64,000 nt of DNA from Agrypnia vestita (Eukaryota > Arthropoda > Insecta > Trichoptera > Phryganeidae). Shown in pieces: positions 20,855 to 32,473 of this stretch; within the stretch, counting starts at the first letter, position 1; each line of letters starts with the position of its first letter. Where the stretch lies: positions 1 through 64,000 of the forward strand of contig JADDOH010000177.1 in assembly GCA_016648135.1 (NCBI GenBank), read 5' to 3'. The notes under the pieces are model-generated. The model was not told the DNA's origin. It was given only the letters and a program-made list of their open reading frames with translations, and ran no database searches. Made by a program: the position numbers and the translations under genes.

Positions 20855-21045
20855 TAATTTATTTGGTAAATGTACAAACTTAAGAGTATTCAATATAATT
20901 TAATTAATTAATAGACATTTACATTACACGCTTACCCACTTTTAAATGAGAATTTATTCTCGTGTTTAAAAGTGGGGGCATTGTCATACATGTATATATC
21001 TATTATTAATGAAATCGTTAGTGTAAGACATTAGATTAAATAAGT
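20855..21045 (+). repeat. Interspersed repeat with CCCACTTTTAAA hairpin, copy 1
   Basis: CCCACTTTTAAA (20935-20946) can pair with TTTAAAAGTGGG (20965-20976). Flanking blocks TACATTACACGCTTA and AACGATT/TAGTGTAAGACATTAG are shared, inverted, with 36040-36250 and in part with 34570-34690. Confidence 0.65.
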
Positions 21046-21049
21046 GAGT

Positions 21050-22225
21050 CATATATTTCCTCTATTTATCTCTTGAATGTTGGCTATTTATTTATTTATT
21101 TATTTAAGGAAAAGGTGACAGCATATCTTAAATAAACATACAAGAGATAAAAATAGTAAATTATGCCAATTATAAACTTTCCACTTAAAATTAATTCATA
21201 ATAATAGGTCCCGAACGCATAAATCTGTAGTTTTACAGTACCTAGACAAACCCTTACCCCTGGTTTTCATCCATGAGGTTTGACTTCTTTCAAGCCTCTG
21301 GTTTTCTACATTTTTCCCAAGATTATGAGTAACATCACACAGTTTTTAATAAACAACGTCTTGAAATGTCAGGCAAAATGATCTTTACGTTTTAATTATT
21401 ATTAAGTACTAATATTACAAATGTTTAAAATAATTGCTGGTAATAAACTTATTTGTTATATATTTTGAAAAATGTTATTTTTAAACAAATTCCTACTTAT
21501 TCACAGTCCAAAGGAAATTGAGACTGCGTGTGACATACATTAAGACATCGATATTTTATAAAATGCTGAAAATAATTTTTAAATAAAGGCGGAAAATTAG
21601 CATTTGTAATTTATTTGAGACCTAACAATACACAAAAAAAATTACTTTCTTTCGGTATCATATTATTTTGTTGGAGCATGCTGCACACATGTCACGGATC
21701 TGTTTGAAGTATAGTTTTTCTACGTCATTATAGAACATTTATCTGTCAATAAATAAGTTGACGTAAGTCTGTAAAATTAATACAAAATGTCTAAAAAATC
21801 TCTCCGCATTTCCTAAATTTCAAATTGTGTTTTTGACAAAACGTTTTTTGTATACCGTTTTCATACATATCAAATAACAAAAAGGATACATCAAGAGGCG
21901 AGCTATTTAGGGTTGCCGATCACGAACACCTGTGACAGTGGACAGGAAATTTCAAGACGCCTCCGACTGTCCGAGATATTGGTTGATCTTGGTCAAGTTC
22001 TTGGATTGATTATTGATTTAACTACTTCTTTTTGTTTGTTTATCCGAACTCATCCGATCACTCTGATCTGACCATTCTCCCGTAGATACACATCTCAAAT
22101 ACTTCAAGTCGTTTTATCACATCCTCGGTTCTATTACTGATTCATTCTACATTTATTTGTATAATCTCTTTCGTCATGCATGTCTTCTATCGAAGGTTGG
22201 TTACCAAGTTGTCGTATTCCGTAAT
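21050..22225. other. No supported gene
   Basis: (TTTA)n at 21085-21105, otherwise unassigned AT-rich sequence. Confidence 0.4.
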
Positions 22226-22229
22226 TGTA

Positions 22230-22855
22230 TCAATACATAGTATAAAACAAAGTCTCCGGCGAGCGTCTGTTCGTCTGTATGACCGCGCTAATCTCGAGAA
22301 CCACTCTACGGATTTGTACGCGATTTTTATTATTATAGTCTGCATTTCTCCAGAGAGATTCTTGTGTATTAAAAATTTCCTTGACTTAGCATTAACGGAA
22401 TTAGTGAATCAAGTCAGGATAAAATTTGTCGCTAATCATAGAAAATGCTGCCTAATTAATCTGTTAGATATGTCTAACATGCATGTCTTTCACGATTTTT
22501 CTATATGTAGAAAAATCATGAAAAAAAAAATTGTGTAAGTGTATAAAAAAAGTCGGTAGCATCTATATCTATCTTTATCTATCTTTTAAGGATAACTTAC
22601 ACCAACCATTTTTGTCTATAAAATATCAAATGTATGATTGAGACTTTCCAGCAATTCTTCTATCAGCAAAACTAATTCCTTGAGGTTGATCCTTATTCAA
22701 TTGAGCATCTTATTAACCAAATCATTATAATTAATAACTTAGAAGATATGAGGAGTTAATCAATATAATTTTTTTTATTTTAATTTTAGTTCATCTATTT
22801 TACTATAAAAACAAAACTATACCGGGTGAAGCCGGGCCAGGTCGCTAGTTAATTT
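22230..22855 (+). repeat. Interspersed repeat ending GGGTGAAGCCGGGCCAGGTCGC
   Basis: Begins near AAACAAAGTCTCCGGCGAGCG with TGTTCGTCTGTATG and ATCTCGAGAACCACTCTACGG, and ends ACCGGGTGAAGCCGGG...GTCGCTAGTTAAT. This head-and-tail combination is familiar from a very common insect non-autonomous repeat (family knowledge, not verified here). A tail-like piece, CCGGGCAAAGCCGAGC, is at about 58515. Confidence 0.5.
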
Positions 22856-22894
22856 GTACGAGTATATAGCAGTTACTTTGTAATATTTTGTGTA

Positions 22895-23015
22895 TTTTTA
22901 TTTATTTATTTCTATTTAATTTTAAGTATAAAATTTTTTTTGAACTGTGCCTGTCTCACTAGAAATATCTATGTTGAGACAGGCATAGTTTACAATATTG
23001 TGTAGGTTCAAAACT
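22895..23015. repeat. Dispersed hairpin repeat, copy 2
   Basis: TGCCTGTCTCA (22948-22958) pairs with TGAGACAGGCA (22975-22985). Flanks match the copy at 9741 closely. Confidence 0.6.
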
Positions 23016-23169
23016 TAACACGATTATTTTGATTTATACTAAACTAATCTTTAAACTAAATAAGTGGCGTGCAATAAGCGTTAACTAAGGTCATGCTATT
23101 ACCGAGAAAATAATGACCGAAGAAAAATTTTATGAGGTCGCAAAGAAATAAATAAATAAATGTGAATAT

Positions 23170-23322
23170 ATATTTTTTTTAAATAGGGATGCGAGCACGG
23201 AATACGTGTCACATCAATATTCTTACTATTTTCAAACTAAGCTAAACGCTTGTGTTGTGAAAATAGGATTAACTTGTTGTTAACTAGCTGGTCTGGAGTA
23301 AGGTTCGAACCCGCGATTCAGA
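23170..23322 (-). mobile_element. tRNA-derived SINE, 5'-truncated copy
   Basis: On the minus strand it carries the B box GGGTTCGAACCTTACTCC, the TTTTCAC-CACAAG body, ATTGATGTGACACGTATTCC and a poly-A, matching 4131 and 4377. The first half of the tRNA head is lost. TTAACTTGTTGTTAAC interrupts the expected CAAGTTAATCC region. Confidence 0.65.
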
Positions 23323-23906
23323 GAAAAAATATTTGTCAAATGAGTGACTTTTTTAGTGATATTAATAAAGGTAAATTTTTTCTTTAAGTTTGTTTCGTAT
23401 AAAATTTATAAAAGCGTGTCCTAAAATTTTCCTTTCGAATCGCTTATTTTTTCTATTAAATGATCTGAATCTTTCAACTGCAGTAACTTATTATTTTTCT
23501 TCACTTTTAAGATTCTAAAGATTTATTTTAAGTTTCTTTATTTTTGTGTCTTTTTTTAAAGACTCCCTTGCAATGCTCGGTATCTTTATAATAGCACAAG
23601 TATCTACCTATGCAGCTTTTGAAGTCTGAATAAATTTGTGGAAGTCCTGGCTACATTAATAGTATGGCGCGCTGATCCAGTAGACTGGAGTAGAGTAGAG
23701 ACTGGATTAAGTTTTGTAGTGCTACGTTTTTCCTATAAATATTTCAAAAGTCTTGTGCAAACTTCAAGATTTTGTTTCGCTTTGAATGTGTTTTACTCAG
23801 CATCACCAAAAAGATTACTTAATCCAAAACTCTGGAACGGATAGCTTTGCGAGTTCATTTTTTACATTCATAGAATGACTTTAAATGAAATTAAAATATG
23901 ATGAAA

Positions 23907-24582
23907 TCAGTAGGTACCTACTGATCTTCATTTAATTTGAATTGGTAAAATAGAACATTTAAATTTGCGTGAAAATTCTTTTAGAAACAAACAACTGACA
24001 ATCGACCTATTGTGAAAATTATAATATACCGGTTAATAATATTTAATAATTGATAAATTGTTTAATATAAAATAAAAGCTTTAAATGTTGTTTCTCTTTT
24101 CAGGTATGATTATTTTTAAATTTTAATGTGAAATATTGTGTCCTTTTGTTAATAAAATATATACTCTTTTCAAAGCAACGCAAAACAGCTTTTATTTAAA
24201 AAAACTAAAATATTTGAGAAACCACATTATAAAACAACATTTAATTACTTATAATGTGGTTTCCCAAATATTTAAATTTTTTTAAATAAAAACTTTTTTG
24301 CGTTGCTCTGAAAAAAGTATATATTTTATTAAGAAAAGTACATCATATTTTCCATTAAAATTTAAAAATAATAAAAGTACACATCATACCTGAAAAGAGA
24401 AACAACATTTAAAGCTTTTATTTTATATTACTTTATCAATTATTAAATATTATTCACCGGTATATTATAAATTTCACAATAGGTCGATTATCAGTTGTTT
24501 GTTTGTGAAAGAATTTTCACGCAAATTTAAATGTTCAATTTTACCAATTTAAATTAAATGAAGATCAGTAGTTACGTACTGA
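23907..24582. mobile_element. 676-bp near-palindromic foldback element
   Basis: Two arms of more than 300 bases meet at a centre near 24245. Outer ends TCAGTAGGTACCTACTGATC (23907) and GATCAGTAGTTACGTACTGA (ending 24582) are inverted. Matching blocks run all the way in (ATTTAAATTTGCGTGAAAAT, AAAAGCTTTAAATGTTGTTT, AGGTATGAT, AACCACATTAT). It has no coding capacity. A foldback transposon or head-to-head insertion are the options. Confidence 0.8.
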
Positions 24583-24589
24583 AAGAAAG

Positions 24590-25040
24590 AAAGCAGTTTC
24601 ACTGTCAATTTTAATTAAAAAGAGGATCGAAAGATGAGATTTTCAGTATGTTCAATTATGTACATACAATTATGTACCAATTATGTACACTACCTTCTAC
24701 ACATAGCTAGCTGGGAGTTGCTAGATGTTATTTTGGCCATATCATGAGGCATTTAAAAAAATATCAGAACCTTTAACTTATTGTACAAAAGAAAATTGCA
24801 ATCAGAGAAGGTTTGAGAAGATAAAAATGATAGAGGTAATAGAATCTAAGCTCCACAGTGCAATTATGTCGTGTTCCAGCAAATATAAATATGGTCACCA
24901 ATATGATTACCAACAAGCACTAGAAGAAGCTGTTCTTATTCCGGCGTAATTACTTTTATATTGTCTAACAAGTGTCCATAACAAGGTCTTCATTTAGAGG
25001 AGGAAAAATAATAAATAATAGATTGTCCCGAATTATTATC
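24590..25040. other. No supported gene
   Basis: A 74-codon frame at 24725-24949 has plausible amino-acid composition, but I recognise no family and see no splice or promoter context. Confidence 0.35.
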
Positions 25041-25044
25041 CAAG

Positions 25045-25248
25045 CTCTTGATCAATGTTCCTCCTAAAGTTCTAAGAACCAACCCTCTTCTTTTTGCTCC
25101 CCTTGTTTCTACTAACAACAGGCAAAACTCATACTTGTGGTGAACTTGCAATAAATTTAATGCACTCACAGAAAACTATAATTTAGACTTATTTCAAAAT
25201 AACCCTACTCATGTGCGACGCTTGCTTTCCGATCCATTTTTCAAATAA
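25045..25248 (+). pseudogene. Non-LTR reverse-transcriptase C-terminus (jockey/CR1-like)
   Basis: Reads KLLINVPPKVLRTNPLLF, then TNNRQNSYLW followed by an in-frame TGA, then TCNKFNALTENYNLDLF and LLSDPFFK to TAA at 25246-25248. The N-V-P-x-x-x-L-R-x-x-x-x-F, N, CN-x-x-N-x-L...D-x-F pattern is the end of jockey/CR1 reverse transcriptases. One nonsense codon, no polymerase core. Confidence 0.65.
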
Positions 25249-25834
25249 ACTATAGTATCTTATTATTTTCAATTAACTCAATTATATATAGTTTCACCAG
25301 AATACCATGTCATATATATGTACACAACACAAATACGATATTCTGTCACTATCAGTGAAAACCTGTAATTGGCTTTCATGTTTCCCATTAATTGTATTTA
25401 CTTAATTATTGTCCGCTATTGGTTTTTCGAATAAATATAAATAAATAAATAATACGTCTATCGGCTTCCTTTTATCACGTTTTCACGTTCGTAAAATTTT
25501 AGGACGATTTTCGGAATAACCTTTTCTTTGATGTTTAATTGAAAAATAAATGTTTCTTGATGTATTATTCTAGTTACTTAATGATACATTCTCGATCAAA
25601 TACGACTAATTTATCTTTATCCTTAAATGTATTCCGAGAAGGATAAAAGATTCCATGATGGAAGGATGAAAGGTAGTTTGTTTCTACAATAAAAGCCTAT
25701 TCAAATGTAGGTTCTATACTGAAGGCATATCGAGGTTCAATATTGTCTACACGTCGTACAATGTCGCATGTCTCATCCGTGGATAGGCAGGCAAAGGAGT
25801 GAATAGTCTCATTTAGTAAAATACTTTGTTCGTT

Positions 25835-26170
25835 TATGTATATTATAGATGTCTCACAGAGACGAAACTGTATTTTTTCAAGGGAGAGTAGGTATAGAAG
25901 TCTTTTTTGGGTGGCCATAGGACTTACGACCTATCGTACGGTTGGCTTAGGTGATCACTTTACACATATGTAACGTTCGCATTTCCACCCATGATAGAAT
26001 ACCAAGTCTATTAATTTTTTGGAAGTTGTATATATATTAAATTTTTGCGCCACGTTTCGCATGTGAGTTCAAACGACCCCCTAGCGGCTAGCACCAAAGC
26101 TTTTTCTTTCTCCTATACAGTTTCGTCTCTGTGAGACATCTATAATATTCATTAATTGATTATTGATGTC
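25835..26170. mobile_element. MITE-like inverted repeat (TCTCACAGAGACGAA family)
   Basis: TATTATAGATGTCTCACAGAG and the rest of a 33-bp arm (25841-25873) are inverted at 26115-26147. The same core forms the arms at 35221-35657, and a single arm lies near 2510. Confidence 0.6.
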
Positions 26171-26634
26171 CCTGTGACAAACAATCTAGTTCTGTTCTGA
26201 AAAATTTGGTCATACTCAAAATATTACTTTGTTCGTTATTAGTGGTAGTAATAGGTTATTTTTAATAAATGCTGTGGTGAAAATTGCCTATTCGATACAT
26301 TATACTGAATTGTTTTCAGGAATATAATTTTTATCTAGGAATACTAAATATATTTATTTTGTAATGATGATGTTTATAACTTAAAGTGTACAGGAGCGTA
26401 CGTTGAGCATAGACAAGCAAGGTGGTGCGTAAGTGCGTGCGGTGGCTAATTGGGGGCGGAATATAAAAATTAATTTAATACAAGAAATATTAGAATTGTC
26501 CTCTCGTCTGAAAAATAATTCTAAAATGGCACTTTGATTGGGCGAAAACAATCCGACGAAAAAATTGGAAAATTAATGGAAATGCTGAAATTGAATACAG
26601 GATTTATTTATCACTGATAAATTGATTAACCAAA

Positions 26635-27065
26635 TGTACAAAGTCACTTAAACTATTTGACTTAACGCTATTATTTTAATTAAACTATTTCGCAAATCAC
26701 TCGTAAATAGTCACTTGATAATCGATTTGTCACTTTATTCACGATTCACTAGAACATTCCATCCAAATATCGCACGTATTATTTCGCTTCCGTTTACTTC
26801 GCTACGTAAGAACTTTCTAGAGTATTCGCTGTCGAATTATCGCTCGCTTGGCCCCCCTTGTCTTCGCAACTCGCGGCTTCGTTCGCTTCCGTGCCGCTGT
26901 CAAGCGCGCCCAAAAACAATAATCCTACTCCCGTGTGCGGTCCTATTTATATTGGCTAATGCTGATATTGAAACCTCCAGACGTTTCCATTGTTTAAGAG
27001 AACTTTCTTGTAGCTTTGTAGATGTTTCTCGATGCTTTCCGTAAGCCGTAGATTACGCTAGGCCG
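26635..27065. repeat. Interspersed repeat related to 11923 and 55139
   Basis: Shares the layout TTCGCAAATCACT, TTTGTCACTT, ATATCGCACGTA and the closing TTTCTCGATGCTTTC-type block with 55139-55600, at lower identity. The GC-richer centre (26850-26930) opens a frame on the plus strand that has no recognisable domain. Confidence 0.4.
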
Positions 27066-27398
27066 TTCTGGAATCTTCGGTAGTGTTGTGATCATTTCAA
27101 ACAACTGTCACTTGACATGAGTGTGTGATTCTTTTTAGCCTCGTTACAATATGAATGGACGAAAATTTGTTGTAAAAGTTTGTCAAAAGGTAGCATTGCA
27201 ATGAAATGGAAACAATATTTTAAAAGACAATTTGACTTAAATTCAGTCACCAATCGTCAAGACCCTATGACAGTGAGCGGGTTCATTTCTCATTTTTGTA
27301 TGTGAATAAGGTTTCTCATTTAACTACTTTTTCTTATGCACTTGATTTTGTGCTTTCTTTCAACGAACATTCTACGATGAATTTATGTTTTTAAAATA

Positions 27399-27907
27399 CA
27401 GGATGTATCAAAGCTAGTAGCAGAAATTTGACCGGTAGATTCCTGCCTATGTTATGAGTCTGAAATGTTCAAGCAACCATGAACTAATATCAATAGTTAT
27501 GGAGATATACAGTATCAAAGATTGCATTTTTTTTCAATATTTCTGACTTATTTTTGCTAAAAGTTGAACTATCATTACAGTAACTTATATCGATTATGAA
27601 AAATTCATTTGTTTAAATACAACTAAAATAAAATGATAAAAACCTTGTAAAAAAAATTTTTCAATTTTCGCAAGACTTGTATTAAAGCGAATGAATTTGT
27701 CATAATCTACATAAGTTACTGTAATGATAGTTCTACTTTTTGCAAAAAATAAATCAGAAACATTTAAAAAAATGCAAACTTTGATATTGCATATCTCCAT
27801 ATTTATGTCTCCATAACTGGTCATGGTTGCTTGAACATTTTAGACTCACAATATAGGCAGGAGACTACCGGCCAAGTTTCTTCTGCTAGCTCTGGTACAC
27901 CCTGTAT
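27399..27907. mobile_element. Foldback MITE with TACAGGGTGT-type ends
   Basis: Left end ATACAGGATGTATCAAAGCTAG and right end CTAGCTCTGGTACACCCTGTAT are inverted, and both arms continue inward for about 200 bases (TAGATTCCTGCCTATGTTATG..., CATGGTTGCTTGAACATTTTA, GAACTATCATTACAGTAACTTA). TACAGGGTGT termini are typical of mariner/Tc1-group MITEs. A single-arm relative is at 37846. Confidence 0.7.
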
Positions 27908-27909
27908 AT

Positions 27910-29038
27910 TAGAGAATCGATAAAAAATGTAGAGGAGATATTAAAAAAATTGCTTGAGAACTTTACGTGAAGCTTCACTAAGTGTACGAGTATATTGTTC
28001 ACTAAATATGTTTCTTGGTCTTGAGATGACGACTAATTGCTTCCGAGTTAAATTCATCCTAAAATTGTGGCTTCTCCTTTCTTTACCTTTCCAATTAACC
28101 ATGTAATAAAGTCGCCTACACGGAGAAAGTAAGTAAGGTTTAAAAAAGTCACCTTTCATCCAAATTATCTGGTTAACTTGTCATACAGAAACTAATTAAA
28201 ATTTCCCCAGTTTCGTTTGGCGAAGTCTCATAAAGCCGGTGCGGGCGATACAGTCCTCATCATTTAATGGTTTGAATCTTGGAGGTTAACCTTTTCTGAT
28301 ACGTCACAAACCACGTAATTAAAGTTGTAATGTTTCCTAGATAACTTTAATTTTTAAATGTGAAGAAAGAAATTGAAAAAGATTATTTTTAATATCATTT
28401 AAATGTAAAAAAATATTTGTCGAAAGAAATTTAAATAAATTGATTAAAACGAATCCTGGTGACTCAATTTATTCACAGAATCCTTTTATTTCTTCGAGGT
28501 GATTCCTTAGAGATTCTTACCTCTGGAAGAAATATGCTTTTCGTTTACACGATGCTAAAAATAATCAATTTTTTAAACGTTGAAAATATATTAAATTGAA
28601 TTAAAAGGTGGTCGATTCCAATAGGAAAAAATAAATGTCTTAATTAGTAAAAGTTGTAGTAGGTAGATGAAATTGACGACTTTCTGTATGGTTGTTGTAG
28701 ATTAATTAGTAAAGAAATATAGGTACTCGGTTATGGTTAAAATAATCATTATAAATTATTTAATCTGTTTTGTTTGTCAAGAAAAATATTTTGAAAAATC
28801 GTATCTTTGTAAATGAATTTGTGATTTCATCAAGAATTGCTGAGTATTTTTTCAGTATCATATTATTTGCAAATATATACAATAATTATTCTATGTCATT
28901 GAAAGTTTTATTCATATGGATCCAAAATCTGTATAAATATTATATTTTTTAAATCACAGTAATTTTTTTTCAATTGATTCAGCAACATTGTAAATTGACA
29001 TTTAAAAAAATATTGATTGTATATATTATTTGATTAAT
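27910..29038. other. No supported gene
   Basis: AT-rich; nothing recognised. Confidence 0.4.
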
Positions 29039-29041
29039 TAC

Positions 29042-29104
29042 ATGTTTCGGAATTACCTTTCCATCGTCAGGGTGTTTTATACATGTCATAATATCAAAAT
29101 GAAT
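29042..29104 (-). ncRNA. Hammerhead-like motif in a Penelope-like terminus, minus-strand copy
   Basis: Minus strand: CACC (29074-29071), CTGACGA (29070-29064), extra T (29063), stem II GGAA/TTCC within 29062-29049, GAAAC (29048-29044), ATGTA. Same family as 2219. Here the 5' stem I strand is CACC, perfectly complementary to the GGTG found after the motif at 2219, although the local 3' strand has changed to ATTA. Confidence 0.4.
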
Positions 29105-29330
29105 AATGTCTTATGTTTTTTATTTTTCTAAATTATTTGAAAATTTATTTTTAAATATTATTGCTGAAGTTCTTGATTACTCGCAATTATTGGAAAATTT
29201 TTTAGAATTTGGCTAGTAGTTTAATTTAATTGATTATTAATAATATCTTGTTTACTATTACATGCTTTACTAATTTCTAATGATTCTAAATTATTCAATT
29301 CCAGACCAAAATTATTTATGTGTAAAATAT
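29105..29330 (-). pseudogene. Penelope-like element GIY-YIG end, minus-strand copy
   Basis: The reverse complement matches the last part of the coding fragment at 1622-2137 and its 3' flank. Shared blocks encode NNFGLEL/NNLESLEI/KACNSK/NNQL and the ASNQELQQ-like end, followed by the same AAATAATTTAGAAAAAT spacer. Only the LESLEI half of the endonuclease remains. Confidence 0.65.
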
Positions 29331-29609
29331 GTAGGTACATGTAGGTGTAATTAATCAAATAATATAAGTAGATTTATACAAATAATACAACCAATATTTC
29401 TTCACAGTATTTTGATTTTAAACAATTATTATTTTATTTTATGTTGCTATGTTGCTTGACACCCACACGAATACACGTAATACATAAACTAGTAAAATAA
29501 AATATTACTTGTATAATAACATTAAAAATGTTTTGCGGCGAAATTGATTTTAGTTTCTTCTTCTTATACTACCATCTTCGGTCAGAAACAGGTCGGCGAT
29601 CTTATAGCA

Positions 29610-30154
29610 ATCATGACACTATATACCGCCACGCGGAACAACTCAGTCGAGTTACGTTGCTTAAATTACGCAGCGTTTTCCTATGTTTCTTTTCCCCTGA
29701 TGATGAGTTGGTTAAGACTATTCTTTGGTTCTCTCATAATATACTCAAGCTTTCTTATCTCGATCGTCCGCAGATTTTTTTCGTACGCCGGAGGATTTCA
29801 ACATTTGTAGGAATGTTTCGGTACCTATGCGTCTACAGAGCTACATCTCAAAGGTCTTAAATGAATTAATTCTTAGTTCAGTGTTCCTGCCTTCACCCCA
29901 TGTAAGAGAATGGCGAAAATATAATATCGAGCCATACGTATTCTTAATTGTAGGCGTAGGTCACATTTAAAGAATGAAAGTCTCATTCTGAGAAACGCAG
30001 TTCTTGCCATTTTTATTCGAGCTCTTACTTCTTGAAATGGATCCCATTTCTCGATCCCCCATGAACCCAAGTATTTAAATTGCTTGACTCTTTCTATTGG
30101 TTTATTATTGATGAATCTGTTTGGTGTAGAAAACGATCTTTTTGATACGATCAT
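29610..30154 (-). pseudogene. RTE-type non-LTR reverse-transcriptase fragment
   Basis: Read downwards: IERVKQFKYLGSW, then WDPFQEVRARIKMARTAF, then LRLQLRIRMARYYIFAILL. This is the ERV-x-x-FKYLGS...EI-x-x-RI-x-x-AR-x-AF...L-x-x-R-x-x-x-x-x-YV-x-x-x-L-YG region that follows the polymerase thumb in RTE elements. The LNAFE-x-W-x-YRR stretch seems to continue in another frame below 29870, so frameshifts are present. Confidence 0.72.
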
Positions 30155-30217
30155 CAGTTTGATTTCAGTTAAGTATTTTTTTTATAGTTTTATGAAAATG
30201 AAAACATTTCATCTTTT

Positions 30218-30718
30218 ACTCCCTTTATATTAACTCGTGGCGTCTGCTTGCTTGCCGGCTTGCCGTCAACAAAAACTTTGGATCGATTTTTGACCTTTTC
30301 CCGTGATCCAATCGAGCTGAAACTTGGCAAGTAGACTCGTGGCAACGATCAAGAAGATCTATCAAATTTTCGTTAAAAAAATTAATAATTATAATTTCGG
30401 ATTTTTAGAAATTTTATTGGTTTTTTCAAATCGGAATCATTAGAAAAGTTTGATTATGGCGGCCCGATAACGTCGCGGAATATTTTCTAAATTTGAATCA
30501 CTCCATCGGTATGCATAATAGGTACTTCACTACGAATGTCGAAAATCTAAATTGACTGACAAATGTTTTTAGAATTTAATTTTCAAAGCATGCAGTATCT
30601 TATCATAGCTCAAAATGTCTGACATTTTTGAAATATATTAAATTACTGTAAGTTTAGTATTATGTTATATGTTTTAATTCGTCTTTAATTGTTGTTATAT
30701 TTTACAAAGAAAGGGAGT
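30218..30718. mobile_element. ACTCCCTTT MITE, copy 2
   Basis: ACTCCCTTT (30218-30226) and AAAGGGAGT (30710-30718) bound a 501-bp copy. GAGCTGAAACTTGGCAAG, GACTCGTGGC and TTTTCGTTAAAAAAATTAAT match copies 1 and 3. The centre contains about 150 bases not in the others. The outer flank ATAATAAAAACTTGG is also shared. Confidence 0.65.
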
Positions 30719-30774
30719 ATAATAAAAACTTGGTTGTTATGGGTTACTTTTTTATTATGTTAATTTATATGCAT

Positions 30775-30998
30775 TTGTTTACTGCGGCCCGGAAAAGCTT
30801 TTCAGTACCTTGGCCAAAACATTGCCTCAAGTTCATAAACTGTGAGGTTCTCTTCTTACATGCCCTTGATTTCAAGCATTCTTTCCCTGCATTACGAGAT
30901 GCAAGATGTGATACTAACTTCTCTAGATTATTATATGTCCAAAACATCAAAGTTTTAGGATTTTTATTTTGTATGTTTGATGTGAAAATACTCAACAC
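30775..30998 (-). pseudogene. Non-LTR reverse-transcriptase tail (NLRQWFG type)
   Basis: The minus strand gives KKRTSQFMNLRQCFGQGTEK then LFRAAVNK, matching the LKNLRQWFGQSTVELFRAAVNK-type end seen at 60895-61016. These are the last residues of one non-LTR family; the preceding sequence is frameshifted. Confidence 0.6.
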
Positions 30999-31075
30999 CC
31001 ACCCCCTCCCTCACTCACAAATTTGTTGCTAAGTAATCTCTTAAAAACATTTGACGAAAAATTACTAAATCATGT

Positions 31076-31361
31076 ATGTAATATTCCTATATTGCTAAAG
31101 CCCATAAATTGAGGTGTCACGGACTAAGCGGGGCAGAAAATGCTACTTCTATCTCATTGCTGTCACTTGACCTGTTGTGCGCAAGCGTCGTGACTCATTT
31201 ATCCCGTGTGGCGGCGCTGATTGGATATAAATTGGCGCCAATTCTCGGACATGCGCATAAGACTCGAAGTAACGCCGGTATGGGTGAGACAAACATATAT
31301 TTCTGCGCTGTAGTGATTTCGCTTATTTATAGACCCTGCTAGCAATATAGGAATATTACAT
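31076..31361. mobile_element. 286-bp MITE with 22-bp perfect terminal repeats
   Basis: 31076-31097 (ATGTAATATTCCTATATTGC...) is the exact reverse complement of 31340-31361. The interior is GC-rich (GGCGGCGCTGATTGG, GGCGCCAATTC). No coding content. Superfamily undetermined. Confidence 0.75.
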
Positions 31362-31364
31362 AAT

Positions 31365-31930
31365 ATGAACTAAATCAATTTTTCATAATCGTTACCAAGG
31401 TGACTACATATTTTATTCTGTAGGTACCCACAGATGTCATATATTTACATTTTAAAACACGTACAAATCTGATGTTCGAAATATCACTGCACTCGCATGT
31501 TTATTAATTAAAATTTGTGTTTTTCTTTCTTTGAAAGATTGTTTCGTTGTGTTGATGTTTATACCCGTAAACACCAACACAAGCGAACAATGCGCGCCGC
31601 ATGTTATTTTCCTGAAAATTGTGTCAAACAAATATTGTCCTTCTACTTTTCCACAAAGAGTACAATATATGCAAAAATAAATGCAAATAAGTTCCATCCC
31701 TTTCTTTCTTCCCAGTGAACTGTAAACGTTCCGTAAACAAATATGTGATATTTACACGTAACTATGAGAATACTTATTTACATATCTTAGAACATGTATT
31801 ATTAATTATTAGAATATTGTTGTGATTAATTACACAATATTTAATTCAATGTTTATTGCTTTAGCTGGGATGTAACATAAATACAGCACGCAATTCACGT
31901 TATTCTGTGTAATGATATGCGGCAGTAATG
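31365..31930. other. No supported gene
   Basis: AT-rich intronic sequence; nothing recognised. Confidence 0.4.
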
Positions 31931-31934
31931 ATTT

Positions 31935-32215
31935 ACATATCGAGGGTAGAAAGTCAAAAGGGCGTTAGTGATTATTTCGAGTTCGAAATTTTTACAGGAG
32001 AGCTAAAGAAAGTTCTGTCAATTCAATTTTCTCAATGTTTTTTTTTTATTATTAAATGATTTCCATATTTGTTTATCCAAAACAATTATGGAAATCGTTT
32101 AATAATAGAAATATTGACAAAATCAGATTGATAGAACATTATTTTGCTCTCCTGTAAAGTTCGAAATAATCACTAACGCCCTTTTGGCATTCTTCCCTCG
32201 ATGTATAAATATTGT
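31935..32215. mobile_element. Foldback MITE just upstream of exon A
   Basis: Left arm ATATCGAGGGTAGAAAGTC, AAAAGGGCGTTAGTGATTAT, TTCGAA and TTTACAGGAGAGC; the right arm is its inverse up to about 32215. The loop is near 32075. The end of the element is about 260 bases before exon A of the receptor gene. Confidence 0.75.
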
Positions 32216-32456
32216 CGATGTATGTATATATTTTCGTCAAATGTATATTTATTATATTTTTTATATGTTGTTTTATTATTAAAACAGTGAACATGTATAA
32301 GTATTCAAATTAACCCGACAATAAAGCCGTTGTATGTGTAATAATAAAATTAATCAACCCATGTAATTCGTAGATAAATATACCTACTATAATAATATTA
32401 CATGTAATATTCACATTTTCCCGCTTATTTGCACGTCACATTTGGGAGTAATCAGC

Positions 32457-32473
32457 ACATTACCGCCATCTAG
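32457..32473 (+). promoter_or_regulatory. Candidate docking sequence overlapping the exon A splice acceptor
   Basis: ACATTACCGCCATCTAG ends with the AG of the exon A acceptor. It is the exact reverse complement of 33224-33240 (17 of 17) and, over 14 bases, of 32734-32747. A third weaker partner, AGATGGCGG, is at 32945-32953 just before exon B. Such long-range pairing is the known mechanism of mutually exclusive splicing in Dscam-type genes. Here it is inferred from complementarity alone, and CGCCATCTA also occurs elsewhere in the window (6010, 63701). Confidence 0.5.

Noticed and set aside
26715..27044. 109-codon plus-strand frame
   Set aside because: It lies wholly inside a repeat related to 11923 and 55139 and has no domain.
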